Notes: generated by a model not told the origin, from the letters alone. DNA of 64,000 bases from Mixta hanseatica (GCF_023517775.1 NZ_CP082904.1:3720001-3784000); one strand, 5' to 3'; positions 1 through 8,665 are shown, numbered from the stretch's first letter. A program made the numbers and translations.

Positions 1-87
1 TGGTGCGCGCCTCGCTCCCCTTCTCTTTTGCTGACGCAGCGCGCATTTCCATCGTCTCACTCTTTGCAGTCATTGGCCTGACGGCCG

Positions 88-108
88 GTAAGTGGTATAA
101 CAACTTAC
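88..108. promoter_or_regulatory. Candidate ExuR/UxuR-type operator upstream of exuR
   Basis: A 21-bp imperfect palindrome has outer arms GTAAGT and ACTTAC around a GGTATAACA-like core. It lies 27 bp before the exuR start codon. GntR/FadR-type hexuronate regulators bind palindromes with a GGTATACC-like core, so autoregulation is plausible. This is inference from position and symmetry; no promoter hexamers were assigned. Confidence 0.4.
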
Positions 109-134
109 AGAATATCCCTGCAGGAAACAGACCT

Positions 135-905
135 ATGGAAATCAGCGAACCGCGTCGTCTTTATCAACAGCTGGCCTCAGAACTAAAGAATCGCATTGAA
201 GGCGGACAGTATCAGCCAGGCGATAAGCTGCCGGCGGAACGTTTAATCGCTGAAGAGATGCAGGTCAGCCGTACCGTGGTACGTGAGGCGATCATCATGT
301 TGGAGGTGGAAGGCTACGTTGAGGTGCGCAAAGGTTCCGGTATCCATGTGATTTCCAACCAGCAGAACCACCGCGTCATGACTAACAGTCAGCTGGAGTT
401 TGCTAATTTCGGTCCCTTCGAACTGTTACAGGCGCGTCAGCTGATTGAAAGTAACGTGGCGGAATTTGCCGCAACGCGCGTGACCCGCCAGGACATCGTG
501 CAGCTGATGGAGATCCAGCAGGAGGCGCGCAAAGAAGATCGCTTCCGCGATTCTGAATGGGATATGCGTTTTCATGTACAAATTGCCATGGCGACGCAAA
601 ACAGCGCGCTGGCGGCTATTGTTGAGAAAATGTGGCTGCATCGCACCCACAATCCCTACTGGCTGAAACTGCATGAACATATTGACGAACGCTCTATCGG
701 CAGCTGGTGCAATGACCACGATCTGATCCTGAAGGCTCTGATGCGCAAAGATCCCGCCGCCGCCAAACTGGCGATGTGGCAGCATCTGGAAAACACCCGA
801 CAGATGTTATTTAATGCCACCACTGACGATTTTGAGTTCAACGTCGACCGCTATATGTTTGCTGAAAACCCGGTTATTCTGCCTGATACCTCCTCTTCCC
901 GCTAA
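135..905 (+). CDS. exuR: ExuR, hexuronate utilisation repressor (GntR/FadR subfamily)
   Basis: A 256-residue transcriptional repressor, close to the roughly 258 residues of E. coli ExuR, which controls galacturonate and glucuronate uptake and catabolism. The N-terminal winged helix (about residues 5-75, with [20 protein letters not shown] typical of GntR proteins) is followed by an all-helical FCD ligand domain (about 95-235). The open frame continues upstream, but the ATG at 135 follows an AGGAA ribosome site and matches the family N-terminus [14 protein letters not shown]. None of the regulated genes (exuT, uxaCA, uxaB, uxuAB) is in the window; in E. coli exuT lies directly upstream. It precedes yqjA as in E. 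coli. Confidence 0.93.
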   Translation: MEISEPRRLYQQLASELKNRIEGGQYQPGDKLPAERLIAEEMQVSRTVVREAIIMLEVEGYVEVRKGSGIHVISNQQNHRVMTNSQLEFANFGPFELLQARQLIESNVAEFAATRVTRQDIVQLMEIQQEARKEDRFRDSEWDMRFHVQIAMATQNSALAAIVEKMWLHRTHNPYWLKLHEHIDERSIGSWCNDHDLILKALMRKDPAAAKLAMWQHLENTRQMLFNATTDDFEFNVDRYMFAENPVILPDTSSSR

Positions 906-938
906 AAAAAGACGCTTTGCCTAACAAAGCGTCTAAAG
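903..938 (-). terminator. Perfect 10-bp hairpin after exuR with T-run on the minus strand
   Basis: AGACGCTTTG (910-919) and CAAAGCGTCT (925-934) form a perfect 10-bp stem with a 5-nt loop. Seven A residues precede it on the plus strand, so the classic T-run is on the minus strand. It abuts the exuR stop and probably stops or stabilises the exuR message despite the orientation of the T-run. Confidence 0.5.
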
Positions 939-1037
939 TCAGCTAAGTTACTTTAGTGTCAGCCAGTGTAAAGCTCCTTTCTGCTAATGATTTTCAACGG
1001 TAAAACTCTCAGACAGTGGTAACTTTCCCTGTCTCGT

Positions 1038-1072
1038 AAAGGTGGATTTTGTTACAGTTATCCGCCTTTTCT
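1038..1072 (+). terminator. Candidate terminator in the exuR-yqjA gap
   Basis: AAAGGTGGAT (1038-1047) can pair with ATCCGCCTTT (1060-1069), with one G-U pair, and is followed by CTT. The 335-base gap between exuR and yqjA (906-1240) holds this, the exuR hairpin and presumably the yqjA promoter. E. coli yqjA is Cpx-regulated, but no well-spaced CpxR box (GTAAA-N5-GTAAA) is convincing here. Confidence 0.4.
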
Positions 1073-1240
1073 TACCCTTTCGCAGCGGGAAAGAAGAACG
1101 CTTCGTTTTTATCGCCGCTAAAGGCGACAGACGATTACCCGGCCTGAGGTAGCGGCGACTACAATTAACAAAAACTGCCAGCCTGCCCCCGGCCTCTTTA
1201 TTGATGGGCCAGTGTTAACAATGAAGTTCAGGAATAATGA

Positions 1241-1918
1241 ATGGATATTTTAAAAGCGCTGTTGCAAGCCTTATGGCAACAAGATTTTGAGACCCTGTCC
1301 GATCCGACCCTGGTCTGGGCAATTTATGGCGTGCTGTTTATGATTTTGTTTCTGGAGAATGGCCTGCTTCCCGCCGCTTTTCTCCCCGGCGATAGCCTGC
1401 TTATTCTGGTTGGCGTACTGATTGCCAAAGGCACAATGAATTTCCCGCTGACCCTGTTTATCCTCACCACTGCGGCCAGCCTCGGATGCTGGGTTAGCTA
1501 TATTCAGGGCCGCTGGCTGGGCAATACGCCCACCGTGCAAAAATGGCTATCCCATCTGCCCGCGCAGTATCACCAACGCGCCCATCAGATGTTTCATCGC
1601 CATGGCCTCTCCGCCCTGTTAATTGGTCGCTTTATCGCTTTCGTACGTACGCTGCTGCCTACCATTGCCGGCCTTTCCGGCCTGAGCAATACCCGCTTTC
1701 AGTTCTTTAACTGGGTAAGCGCTTTCCTGTGGGTCTTCATCCTGACGGTGTTGGGCTTTGCGCTGGGCAAAACGCCGCTTTTCCGCCGTTATGAAGATGA
1801 GCTGATGTTCTGTCTGATGCTGCTGCCGCTGGTGCTACTGGTGTTCGGTTTGGCGGGGTCGTTGGTGGTGCTGTGGCGTAAACGCAACGGTAACGGCAAG
1901 CAAAAAGGTCAACCCTGA
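1241..1918 (+). CDS. yqjA: YqjA, DedA-family inner-membrane protein
   Basis: A 225-residue polytopic DedA (SNARE-associated) protein. The family is linked to membrane potential, alkaline pH tolerance and drug resistance, and members are thought to act in lipid flipping or proton-coupled transport. Family signatures are visible: [18 protein letters not shown] near residues 37-54, the GRF-x-PxxR-like segment [18 protein letters not shown] (about 127-144) and F-x-x-x-N-W-x-S-A-x-x-W in the next helix. Closely similar to E. coli YqjA (220 aa) except for a longer charged tail. The stop codon overlaps the mzrA start (TGATG), so the two are co-translated. Confidence 0.95.
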   Translation: MDILKALLQALWQQDFETLSDPTLVWAIYGVLFMILFLENGLLPAAFLPGDSLLILVGVLIAKGTMNFPLTLFILTTAASLGCWVSYIQGRWLGNTPTVQKWLSHLPAQYHQRAHQMFHRHGLSALLIGRFIAFVRTLLPTIAGLSGLSNTRFQFFNWVSAFLWVFILTVLGFALGKTPLFRRYEDELMFCLMLLPLVLLVFGLAGSLVVLWRKRNGNGKQKGQP

Positions 1919-2292
1919 TGCAATGGTTACAGCCCCTGTTACGTCAGCCGCTGCGCTGGCTGCTGATCGGATTGCTGGCGATTATCGCCTTTGCGCTGGT
2001 GCCGGCCCTGTTTCGTCATGAAAACGCCCTGCAAATTCGCGCGGCCGAACAGGGCGTCACCCTGCCGGACGGGTTCTACGTCTGGCAGAGGTTGAATGCG
2101 CAGGGCATTCAGGTGAAAAGCATCACGCCCGCCCAGGACTCGCTGGTGTTGCGCTTTGAATCGCAGGAGCAGAGCCAGGCGGCTCAGCGCGCCCTGCTTA
2201 AAATTCTGCCGCATGGTTTTGATATCGCCCAGTTAGATAGCCATGGCGGCTGGCTGAATAAAATTTCGCTACGGCCGCAGTTCGTTGGCTGA
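1918..2292 (+). CDS. mzrA: MzrA, modulator of EnvZ/OmpR
   Basis: A 124-residue single-pass inner-membrane protein with a short cytoplasmic N-terminus, one TM segment (about 12-32) and a periplasmic domain. In E. coli MzrA binds the sensor EnvZ, links the Cpx and EnvZ/OmpR systems and is produced with YqjA. Matches to the E. coli protein include AIRA..QGVTLPDGF and ..QGIQVKSITPAQDSLVLRF. The ATG overlaps the yqjA stop by one base, as expected for an operon. Confidence 0.9.
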   Translation: MQWLQPLLRQPLRWLLIGLLAIIAFALVPALFRHENALQIRAAEQGVTLPDGFYVWQRLNAQGIQVKSITPAQDSLVLRFESQEQSQAAQRALLKILPHGFDIAQLDSHGGWLNKISLRPQFVG

Positions 2293-2474
2293 CCCTGCAT
2301 AGCGCCCTTCCCCTGCCGCAAATCGGCTTTCTTTATTAACACTTTTGAGCTTTCCGCAAAGAGTGTCTATTCTTACAAAAGGTTATGAGGCGGCATGGCG
2401 GCCAGCCTTGTAGCTGCTGCATCTTAACCGTTCACAGGGAACGGCTGAATTTAACAATGGAAGGTCAAGATCGG

Positions 2475-2846
2475 ATGAAATTTCGTACCTCGCTTTTTCT
2501 GGCTCTGTTTTCCCTTTCCGGCTTTACCCAGGCCGCTGGCGTCCTCTGTATGCAGAAAGAGAAAAATATTGAGCACGAAATCGCAGTTGCTAAACAACAT
2601 GATAATCAACGTCGGGTGAACGGCCTCGAACGCGCGCTCACGGAAGTACGCGCCAGCTGCACTGATGAAAAGCTTACGGCGGCCCATCAGGAAAACATTA
2701 ACGCCAAAAAGCGGGAAGTGGCAGAACGAGAACAAGATCTGAAAGATGCCGAAGAAGATGGCGATAAGGAAAAAATCGCTAAACGCCAACGAAAATTACA
2801 GGAAGAGCGCGAAGAGCTTAAAGCGCTTCAGGCTGCTCCCTGGTAA
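2475..2846 (+). CDS. yqjC: YqjC, periplasmic DUF1090 protein
   Basis: A 123-residue protein with a signal peptide (MKFRTSLFLALFSLSGFTQA, predicted cleavage near residue 20) and then a highly charged helical body rich in Glu, Lys and Gln that looks like a coiled coil (about 60-118). The start at 2475 was preferred over an in-frame ATG at 2385 because it begins the signal peptide and matches E. coli YqjC. Two cysteines (after the signal and in RASC) could form a disulfide. Function unknown; it heads the yqjCDEK cluster. Confidence 0.88.
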   Translation: MKFRTSLFLALFSLSGFTQAAGVLCMQKEKNIEHEIAVAKQHDNQRRVNGLERALTEVRASCTDEKLTAAHQENINAKKREVAEREQDLKDAEEDGDKEKIAKRQRKLQEEREELKALQAAPW

Positions 2847-2888
2847 CCCATTTACAGCGTACATTGCCTGAGAATAAAGGAGTGTTTC

Positions 2889-3194
2889 ATGTCAAAAGAT
2901 ACTACGTCAGAACACCTGCGCGCCGAGCTGAAGAATCTGGCGGATACGCTGGAAGAAGTGCTGAGCCATTCTACCGATAAATCAAAATCAGAAATGGATA
3001 AGCTGCGTAGCAAAGCGCGCGCCGCGCTGGATGAGTCACGCCTGCGCTTGGGTGAAACCGGCGATCGTCTGTCGCAGACCACTCGTGAAGCGGTGAGCCA
3101 CGCCGATGATTATGTGCGTGAAAATCCGTGGCACGGCGTCGGTATCGGCGCAGCCATCGGGCTGGCCATCGGCATGCTGATTTCGCGTCGTTAA
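2889..3194 (+). CDS. yqjD: YqjD, ElaB/YgaM-family ribosome-associated membrane protein
   Basis: A 101-residue DUF883 protein. The N-terminal part is a charged amphipathic helix, then DDYVRENPWHGVGIGAAIG leads into one C-terminal TM segment ending in SRR. In E. coli YqjD is a stationary-phase, tail-anchored inner-membrane protein that binds ribosomes through its N-terminus. It has an AGGAG ribosome site, and yqjE starts 2 bases after its stop. Confidence 0.93.
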   Translation: MSKDTTSEHLRAELKNLADTLEEVLSHSTDKSKSEMDKLRSKARAALDESRLRLGETGDRLSQTTREAVSHADDYVRENPWHGVGIGAAIGLAIGMLISRR

Positions 3195-3196
3195 TT

Positions 3197-3595
3197 ATGG
3201 CCGATTCTCAGCAGAGCCACGGCCCAGGCAAAGGGGTCATAAACATCGGACAGCGTCTCGTCACTACGCTGGTTGGCATGGTAGAAACCCGTGTGCGCCT
3301 CGCTGTGGTCGAGCTGGAAGAGGAGAAGGCCAATCTGATACAGATGCTGTTGATGATTGGCCTGACTATGCTGTTCACCGCGTTTGGTCTGATGAGCCTG
3401 ATGGTACTGGTGATCTGGGCGGTTGACGCACAGTATCGCCTGATGACCATTGGCATTACTACCGCCGTGCTATTTGTACTGGCGCTTATTTTCGGCCTGT
3501 GGACGCTGCGTAAGTCGCGTAAATCCACGCTGTTGCACCATACGCGGAAAGAGCTTTCCTCTGACCGTAAAATGCTGGAGGACCGCCAACCATGA
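3197..3595 (+). CDS. yqjE: YqjE, phage holin-like (DUF1469) membrane protein
   Basis: A 132-residue DUF1469 inner-membrane protein. A charged amphipathic N-terminal half (VETRVRLAVVELEEEKANL, typical of the family) precedes two TM helices at about 55-75 and 83-105 and a basic tail. The ATG at 3197 was chosen because it follows the yqjD stop and begins MADSQQSH as in relatives; the frame is open further upstream inside yqjD. It overlaps yqjK by 4 bases (ATGA). Confidence 0.92.
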   Translation: MADSQQSHGPGKGVINIGQRLVTTLVGMVETRVRLAVVELEEEKANLIQMLLMIGLTMLFTAFGLMSLMVLVIWAVDAQYRLMTIGITTAVLFVLALIFGLWTLRKSRKSTLLHHTRKELSSDRKMLEDRQP

Positions 3596-3879
3596 CGCGA
3601 GCTGACCGTGAACAACGTAAAGCGGATCTGCTAATAACTATTCACCAGCAGCGCCTCGATCTGAGTATGGCGCGGCGCGAATGGCTGTTGGAAACCGCCC
3701 GTTACGATCGCGGTTGGATGACGCTGTTAAGCCTGCGTAGCTATCTGGCTATCGGCAGCAGCGCCCTGGCGATTTGGTCGGTACGCAATCCCAACTTTTT
3801 AATGCGTTGGGCGAAGCGCGGCGTGGGTGCATGGAGCACCTGGCGCCTGATCAAATCCAACCTGCCGCGTAAGCACTAG
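3592..3879 (+). CDS. yqjK: YqjK, YqjK-like cell envelope protein
   Basis: A 95-residue protein with the family pattern RADREQRKADLL near the start, QQRLDLSMARREWL, and a C-terminal stretch with one probable membrane-associated helix (SYLAIGSSALAIWSVRNP). Basic throughout. Last gene of the yqjCDEK group, start overlapping the yqjE stop. E. coli YqjK (99 aa) is of unknown function. Confidence 0.88.
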   Translation: MTRADREQRKADLLITIHQQRLDLSMARREWLLETARYDRGWMTLLSLRSYLAIGSSALAIWSVRNPNFLMRWAKRGVGAWSTWRLIKSNLPRKH

Positions 3880-3887
3880 CGCCTCCT

Positions 3888-3930
3888 CTGATTGCCTGCA
3901 AATAGTGCAGGCAATCAATATCAATTTTCT
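3888..3930 (+). terminator. Hairpin terminator after yqjK
   Basis: GATTGCCTGCA (3890-3900) and TGCAGGCAATC (3906-3916) form a perfect 11-bp stem with a 5-nt loop, followed by an AT-rich stretch with TTTT near 3924. It ends the yqjCDEK operon before the separately expressed DoxX gene. Confidence 0.65.
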
Positions 3931-4084
3931 TGAACTTCTTTGACAGTTTAACTCGCTTACAAATCTTCTCCTGCCCACTTATTATCCTCCTCAGTTACCG
4001 AGAGCAGCCAGCAATCGCCTGCAATCATACAGTTTAATCGCTCAGGCGCGTGTCGCCTGGGAAAAAACAACACTGGGGAAAACC

Positions 4085-4477
4085 ATGAAAAAATTCGAAG
4101 ATCTTGGCCTGTTGGCCGCGCGTATTTTGCTGCCGATCCTGTTTATCGTTTCTGGCTGGGGCAAAGTGACCGGCTACGACACCACCGCGCAGTATATGCA
4201 GGCGATGGGCGTACCGGCGTTTATTCTACCGCTGGTTATCCTGCTGGAGCTGGGCGGCGGGCTGGCGATCCTGTTTGGTTTCCTGACGCGTTTTACCGCA
4301 CTGTTTACCGCCGTCTTTACGCTGCTGACCGCCTTCCTGTTCCACAGCAATTTCGCTGAAGGCGTGAACGCGATGACGTTTATGAAAAATCTCTCTATCG
4401 CGGGCGGCTTCCTGTTGCTGGGCATCAGCGGCGCTGGCGCTTACAGCATCGATCGCCTGTTAGGGAAAAAGTGGTAA
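4085..4477 (+). CDS. yqjF: YqjF, DoxX-family inner-membrane protein
   Basis: A 130-residue DoxX/SURF4-like protein with four hydrophobic segments (about 8-28, 45-68, 71-90, 100-122). The family signatures ARILLPILFIVSGWGKVTGY at the start and LELGGGLAILFGFLTR in the second helix are clear. DoxX proteins are membrane subunits tied to redox and thiol stress in several bacteria; E. coli YqjF is uncharacterised. It sits next to the glutathionyl-hydroquinone reductase yqjG, as in E. coli, which suggests a shared quinone or redox role. Confidence 0.9.
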   Translation: MKKFEDLGLLAARILLPILFIVSGWGKVTGYDTTAQYMQAMGVPAFILPLVILLELGGGLAILFGFLTRFTALFTAVFTLLTAFLFHSNFAEGVNAMTFMKNLSIAGGFLLLGISGAGAYSIDRLLGKKW

Positions 4478-4485
4478 GTGGTAAC

Positions 4486-4614
4486 TATACGCTAAATAAT
4501 TCAAGTTGCAGGAAGTCGGCGACGCAGGGAATCCCCGGGAGCTTACTCCTGTAAGTGACCGGGGTGAGCGAGGAATGCCAACGCACAGGCAACTTGAAGT
4601 ATGACGGGTATATA
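4486..4614. repeat. ERIC (intergenic repeat unit) element
   Basis: A roughly 129-bp imperfect palindrome that begins TATACGC..TTCAAGTTGCAGG and ends CAACTTGAAGTATGACGGGTATA. Its core, GGGAATCCCCGGGAGCTTAC followed by GTAAGTGACCGGGGTGAGCG, matches the two halves targeted by the classical ERIC1R/ERIC2 primers. ERICs are non-coding miniature elements of Enterobacterales, transcribed as hairpins. It lies between yqjF and yqjG, ending about 58 bases before yqjG. Confidence 0.92.
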
Positions 4615-4672
4615 CTTAATCATCTACGGGCGAGGATGGCTGCATTCTCGCCCCTTGCATTTTGGAGGCTTT

Positions 4673-5659
4673 ATGGGACAACTGGTTGATGGCGTCTGGC
4701 AGGATACCTGGTATGACACTAAATCGAACGGCGGCCGCTTTAAGCGCTCTGATTCCGCGTTTCGTAACTGGGTGACCGCCGACGGCAGTGCGGGCCCAAC
4801 AGGAAAAGCGGGATTTATCGCCGAACGCGATCGCTATCATCTGTATGTCTCCCTTGCCTGCCCGTGGGCGCATCGCACGTTGATCATGCGTCAGTTGAAA
4901 GGGCTGGAGCAGATGATTTCGGTTTCGGTGGTGCATCCGCTGATGCTGGAAAACGGCTGGACCTTCGCAACCGATTTTCCGGCAGCGACCGGCGATACGC
5001 TATATCAGCATGATTTTCTGTATCAACTTTATCTGCAGGCCGATGCCAACTATAGCGGCCGGGTGACGGTGCCGGTACTGTGGGATAAGCAGCAGCAAAC
5101 CATTGTCAGTAATGAGTCCGCCGACATTATCCGGATGTTCAACTCCGCGTTTGACGCCGTCGGCGCACGCGCCGGTGATTATTATCCCACGGCCCTGCGT
5201 GAAGAGATCGATGAGCTGAACGGCTGGATCTACGATACGGTGAATAACGGCGTCTATAAATCGGGTTTCGCCACCTCGCAGGCGGCCTACGACGAAGCCG
5301 TAGAAGCGCTGTTTCGTTCGCTGAATCGGCTGGAGCAGATCCTCGGCCAGCATCGCTGGCTGACCGGCAATCAGCTTACCGAAGCGGATCTGCGGCTGTG
5401 GACCACGCTGGTGCGCTTCGATCCGGTTTATGTCACCCACTTTAAATGCGACCGCCATCGCATCGGCGACTATCTCAATCTGAACGGCTTTTTACGCGAT
5501 ATCTGGCAAATGCCCGGTATCGCTGAGACGGTAAATCTGCAACATATCCGTCATCACTACTATTGCAGTCATAAAACCATTAACCCCAGCGGCGTCATTT
5601 CCGTGGGGCCGGCCTTTGACTGGGATGAGCCGCACGGACGAGATGAACGCTTTTCCTGA
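4673..5659 (+). CDS. yqjG: YqjG, glutathionyl-hydroquinone reductase (Xi-class GST)
   Basis: A 328-residue cytosolic enzyme, the same length as E. coli YqjG, which uses glutathione to reduce glutathionyl-hydroquinones. The thioredoxin-like domain carries the catalytic Cys63 in SLACPWAHRTL, and VPVLWDKQQQTIVSNESADI follows in the glutathione site. The helical C-terminal domain contains LTGNQLTEADLRLWTTLVRFD. The ATG at 4673 follows GGAGG; the open frame upstream runs back through the ERIC element and is not part of the gene. Convergent with yhaJ. Confidence 0.95.
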   Translation: MGQLVDGVWQDTWYDTKSNGGRFKRSDSAFRNWVTADGSAGPTGKAGFIAERDRYHLYVSLACPWAHRTLIMRQLKGLEQMISVSVVHPLMLENGWTFATDFPAATGDTLYQHDFLYQLYLQADANYSGRVTVPVLWDKQQQTIVSNESADIIRMFNSAFDAVGARAGDYYPTALREEIDELNGWIYDTVNNGVYKSGFATSQAAYDEAVEALFRSLNRLEQILGQHRWLTGNQLTEADLRLWTTLVRFDPVYVTHFKCDRHRIGDYLNLNGFLRDIWQMPGIAETVNLQHIRHHYYCSHKTINPSGVISVGPAFDWDEPHGRDERFS

Positions 5660-5715
5660 CCCGCGACAGCTTCACCCGCGATGTTTCTCGTAAAATCTGC
5701 GGGTTAGCTGATGGG

Positions 5716-6615
5716 TTAGCCTTTTTTAGCCAGCAGGCGCGGGATCTCACGCAGGCACCAGGCTTTGGCCTCGCCCATGCTGTCGCGCCGCCAGGCCATA
5801 ATAATATCGATTTCGCGGGTAGTTTCCGGGCTGACCACGCGCAGACGCCCTTCGGCAATATCCTGTTCTACCAGCGGATAAGGCATGCTGGCCACGCCTA
5901 ACCCCGCCAGCAGAGCACGGCGCTTATCATCCATGCTGCTGAGCGTTAAGCGCTGCTGTTTATCCAGTAGCTGTACCGTTAGCACCGGCCTTTCACGCGC
6001 GGTATCCGCCACCGCGATGCCGCGATATTTTACCCGCGTGGTTTCAGAAAGCGGCTCCGGCTCCTGATGGATCGGATGATCCGGGCTGGCGACGATCACG
6101 CTCATAATGCTATAGAGTTTACGGGTATTGATCTCGGTAGAGGCGCGAAAGTGCAGATCCGGCGCCACGACGATATCTGCCCGTCCCTGCTCCAGCCGTT
6201 CCCATGCTCCTGCCAGCACCTCGGTAATCAAGGAGATTTGCGTGTTGGCTTTTTCCGACAGCTTCTCTACCAGCGGAAACAGCATTTCGGTCGGCACCAG
6301 CGCCTCGGCAACGATGGTCAGATGCGTTTCCCAACCGCGCGCCAGCGCTTCCGCATCGGTGGTGAGTTTATCGGCCGCCTCCAGTAGCACCCGGCCGCGC
6401 TCCAGCAGCATGCGCCCCACGTTAGTGAATTTGGTGCGGTGACCAGAGCGATCAAACAGCACCACATCCAACTCTTCTTCCAGTTTTTGCATGGTGTAGC
6501 TGAGTGCGGAAGGCACGCGGCCCAGTTCGTCAGCGGCCGCAGCAAAACTGCCGCGCCGATCGATAGCATCCATCACGCGTAGTGCTTCCAAAGTCAGGGC
6601 CCGATCTTTTGCCAT
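5716..6615 (-). CDS. yhaJ: YhaJ, LysR-family transcriptional regulator
   Basis: A 299-residue LysR regulator. The winged-helix N-terminus (about 5-65: LEALRVMDAIDRRGSFAAAADELGRVPSALSYTMQKLEEELDVVLFDRSG) is typical, followed by a periplasmic-binding-like effector domain from about 90. In E. coli YhaJ activates yqjF and other genes in response to aromatic nitro-compounds and quinone-like breakdown products. It is divergent from yhaK across a 133-bp gap, where it probably controls both genes. Confidence 0.92.
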   Translation of the reverse strand: MAKDRALTLEALRVMDAIDRRGSFAAAADELGRVPSALSYTMQKLEEELDVVLFDRSGHRTKFTNVGRMLLERGRVLLEAADKLTTDAEALARGWETHLTIVAEALVPTEMLFPLVEKLSEKANTQISLITEVLAGAWERLEQGRADIVVAPDLHFRASTEINTRKLYSIMSVIVASPDHPIHQEPEPLSETTRVKYRGIAVADTARERPVLTVQLLDKQQRLTLSSMDDKRRALLAGLGVASMPYPLVEQDIAEGRLRVVSPETTREIDIIMAWRRDSMGEAKAWCLREIPRLLAKKG

Positions 6616-6748
6616 TGCGCGTCTCTGTCAGTAATTTTGAATATGCCTGGCAGATTAACTGGCTAACAATCCGCCGTCCAGATATTTACCATAGAAACCT
6701 GACAGGTGACCTGACAGCATAGACAGGCGCAGGAGAGGTAATCTAACC

Positions 6749-7453
6749 ATGATGAGATCACGCACCGCGCAACAGTGCGGTCAGGCCGATTACGGCTGGC
6801 TGCAGGCGCGTTATACATTTTCTTTTGGCCACTATTTTGATCCAAAACTTCTGGGCTATGCCTCGCTGCGGGTACTGAATCAGGAAGTGCTCGCGCCCGG
6901 CGCCGCTTTCCAGCCGCGTACCTATCCCCGGGTGGATATTCTTAACCTGATCCTGCGCGGCGAGGCGGAATATCGCGACAGCGAAGGCAATTACTGTCGG
7001 GCAAGCGATGGCGATATCCTGCTGCTGTCAACGCAGCCGGGCGTGACCTGGAGCGAGCAGAACGTAAACCGTGATGGGCCGCTGACGCGTATCCAGCTGT
7101 GGCTGGATGCCTGCCCGCAACGTGAAAACCCGCTGGTGCAGCAACTGACGCTGACGCCGCAGGAGCCGCATCAGCTGATCGCTTCGCCCGATGGCGAAAA
7201 CAACAGCCTGCAGGTGCGCCAACAGGTCTGGATCCATCACATTTCCCTGGAGCCGGGGCAAGAGTGGCAGCAGCCGTTACAGGGCGCGCGCGCCTGGCTA
7301 CAGTCGATTCACGGCCAGTTTCAGGCGCTGTCGGCGAACGGCGAACGGGAAACGTTGGGCTGCGGCGACGGCGCGTTTATCCGTGATGAAACCAGCATTC
7401 GTCTGCAGGCGAAAACAGCGCTACGCGCGCTGGTGGTTGATTTGATGAGCTAA
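6749..7453 (+). CDS. yhaK: YhaK, pirin-like bicupin protein
   Basis: A 234-residue pirin-family protein. The N-terminal cupin holds RYTFSFGHYFDP and VLAPGAAFQPRTYPRVDIL; the second cupin (about 145-230) is degenerate. E. coli YhaK (233 aa) is a cytosolic protein that responds to oxidative or nitrosative conditions and lacks the metal ligands of typical pirins. Of two tandem ATG codons, the first (6749) gives the E. coli length and follows AGGAGAGG. It is divergent from yhaJ, its likely regulator. Confidence 0.92.
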   Translation: MMRSRTAQQCGQADYGWLQARYTFSFGHYFDPKLLGYASLRVLNQEVLAPGAAFQPRTYPRVDILNLILRGEAEYRDSEGNYCRASDGDILLLSTQPGVTWSEQNVNRDGPLTRIQLWLDACPQRENPLVQQLTLTPQEPHQLIASPDGENNSLQVRQQVWIHHISLEPGQEWQQPLQGARAWLQSIHGQFQALSANGERETLGCGDGAFIRDETSIRLQAKTALRALVVDLMS

Positions 7454-7485
7454 GTAAAAAAGGGGCGACGCGCAAGCCGCCCCTG
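7454..7485 (-). terminator. Terminator of the lpoA-yraN-diaA-dolP operon
   Basis: AGGGGCG (7461-7467) pairs with CGCCCCT (7478-7484). A run of A residues at 7456-7460 gives a T-run on the minus strand, just past the dolP stop. It lies in the short gap between convergent yhaK and dolP. Confidence 0.65.
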
Positions 7486-7491
7486 GCAGGA

Positions 7492-8064
7492 TTATTTCAG
7501 GATAGTAAAGGCGGTCGTAACGTGCTTCACGCCGCTGACCCGGCTGGCGATATCCGCCGCCGCGCTGGCTTCTTTTTGCGTTACCAGCCCCAGCAGGAAC
7601 ACCTCGCCGTTTTCAGTCGTTACCTTCACGTTAGAGGATTTTACCTGATCGCTGCCCAGCAGCTGCGAGCGTACTTTGGTGGTGATCCAGGTATCGGAAG
7701 AGGCGGTGCCCAACGTCACTTTCGGCCCCTGACGGATTTCGTTATACACCTCCGTCGCGCCATCCACGCCCATGGTAATTTGTTTCGCGCGATCCGCCAC
7801 TTCTGCGCTCGGTGCCTGGCCGGTCAGCAGCACTTTGCCCTGATAGGCGGTGGCCACGACATGCGCATCTTTTTTGATTTGCTGATCTTTCGCCAGCGCG
7901 TTGCTGACGCGCAGCTCCAGCGTGCCGTCATCCACCTGAGTGCCGACGGTACGCGGATCGGTGGCGCTCTTGGTCGCTACCGCTGCGCTGCCGACCACAA
8001 CGGCGGCACAGCCCTGTAATAACAGAGCGGCAAAAATCACTGCCAGTGCAGATAGTGCCTTCAT
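7492..8064 (-). CDS. dolP: DolP (YraP), outer-membrane lipoprotein with two BON domains
   Basis: A 190-residue lipoprotein. The signal peptide ends in the lipobox LLLQGC, giving Cys19 as the lipidated residue. BON domain 1 spans about 45-112 and BON domain 2 about 123-190 (TWITTKVRSQLLGSDQVKSSNVKV..). DolP binds anionic lipids at the division site and supports outer-membrane integrity and BAM function. The ATG at 8064 was chosen as the start of the signal peptide. Last gene of the operon, 13 bases after diaA. Confidence 0.94.
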   Translation of the reverse strand: MKALSALAVIFAALLLQGCAAVVVGSAAVATKSATDPRTVGTQVDDGTLELRVSNALAKDQQIKKDAHVVATAYQGKVLLTGQAPSAEVADRAKQITMGVDGATEVYNEIRQGPKVTLGTASSDTWITTKVRSQLLGSDQVKSSNVKVTTENGEVFLLGLVTQKEASAAADIASRVSGVKHVTTAFTILK

Positions 8065-8077
8065 TACATCTCCTTGT

Positions 8078-8665
8078 TTATTCCTGATGAGGAAACAGGG
8101 TGTTATCAATCAAATCACACAGGCAGTTCACGGTCAGCATATGCATTTCATGAATTCTGGCGCTTCTGTGTGATGGAATGCGAATCTCCACATCCTGCGG
8201 GCCCAGCAATCCAGCCAGCTCGCCGCCATCATAACCGGTCAGGGCAATAATCGTCATATCACGCGTTACCGCCGCTTCTACCGCCTTAACGATATCGCGG
8301 CTGTTGCCGCGGGTAGAGATCGCCAACAGCACATCCCCGGTCTGGCCCAGCGCCCGGACCTGTTTGGCATACACCTCAACGTGCAGCCGATCGTCGCCGA
8401 TGGCGGTCAACAAAATATTGTCCGCGCTTAGCGCCAGCGCCGGCAGGCTGGGGCGTTCCGCTTCATAACGGTTAATCATGCTGGCGGCGAAATGCTGCGC
8501 ATTCGCCGCCGAGGTGCCGTTGCCGCAGCAAAGGATCTTATTGCCGTTCAGCAGTGATTGCACCATGGTCATCGCCGCGCGGGAAATGGCGTCGGGTAAC
8601 GCCTCCGCGGCGGCTATCTGCGTCTGTATACTTTCCGTAAAACAGGCTTTTATTCTTTCCAGCAC
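8078..8665 (-). CDS. diaA: DiaA, DnaA initiator-associating protein
   Basis: A 195-residue SIS-domain protein very close to E. coli DiaA, a homotetramer that binds DnaA and promotes its assembly at oriC. The match begins at [20 protein letters not shown] and contains the SIS signature [21 protein letters not shown]. The start is read as GTG at 8665; the frame is open further upstream into yraN but without family similarity. It lies 14 bases after yraN and 13 before dolP. Confidence 0.94.
   Translation of the reverse strand: MLERIKACFTESIQTQIAAAEALPDAISRAAMTMVQSLLNGNKILCCGNGTSAANAQHFAASMINRYEAERPSLPALALSADNILLTAIGDDRLHVEVYAKQVRALGQTGDVLLAISTRGNSRDIVKAVEAAVTRDMTIIALTGYDGGELAGLLGPQDVEIRIPSHRSARIHEMHMLTVNCLCDLIDNTLFPHQE

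Noticed and set aside
1..134. Coding frame upstream of exuR ([16 protein letters not shown]..)
   Set aside because: It does not resemble the end of ExuT or another known protein, and the operator-like palindrome and ribosome site show that this is the exuR promoter region.
1000..1045. CpxR box upstream of yqjA
   Set aside because: GTAAA-like motifs are present but spaced 14 or more bases apart, not 5.
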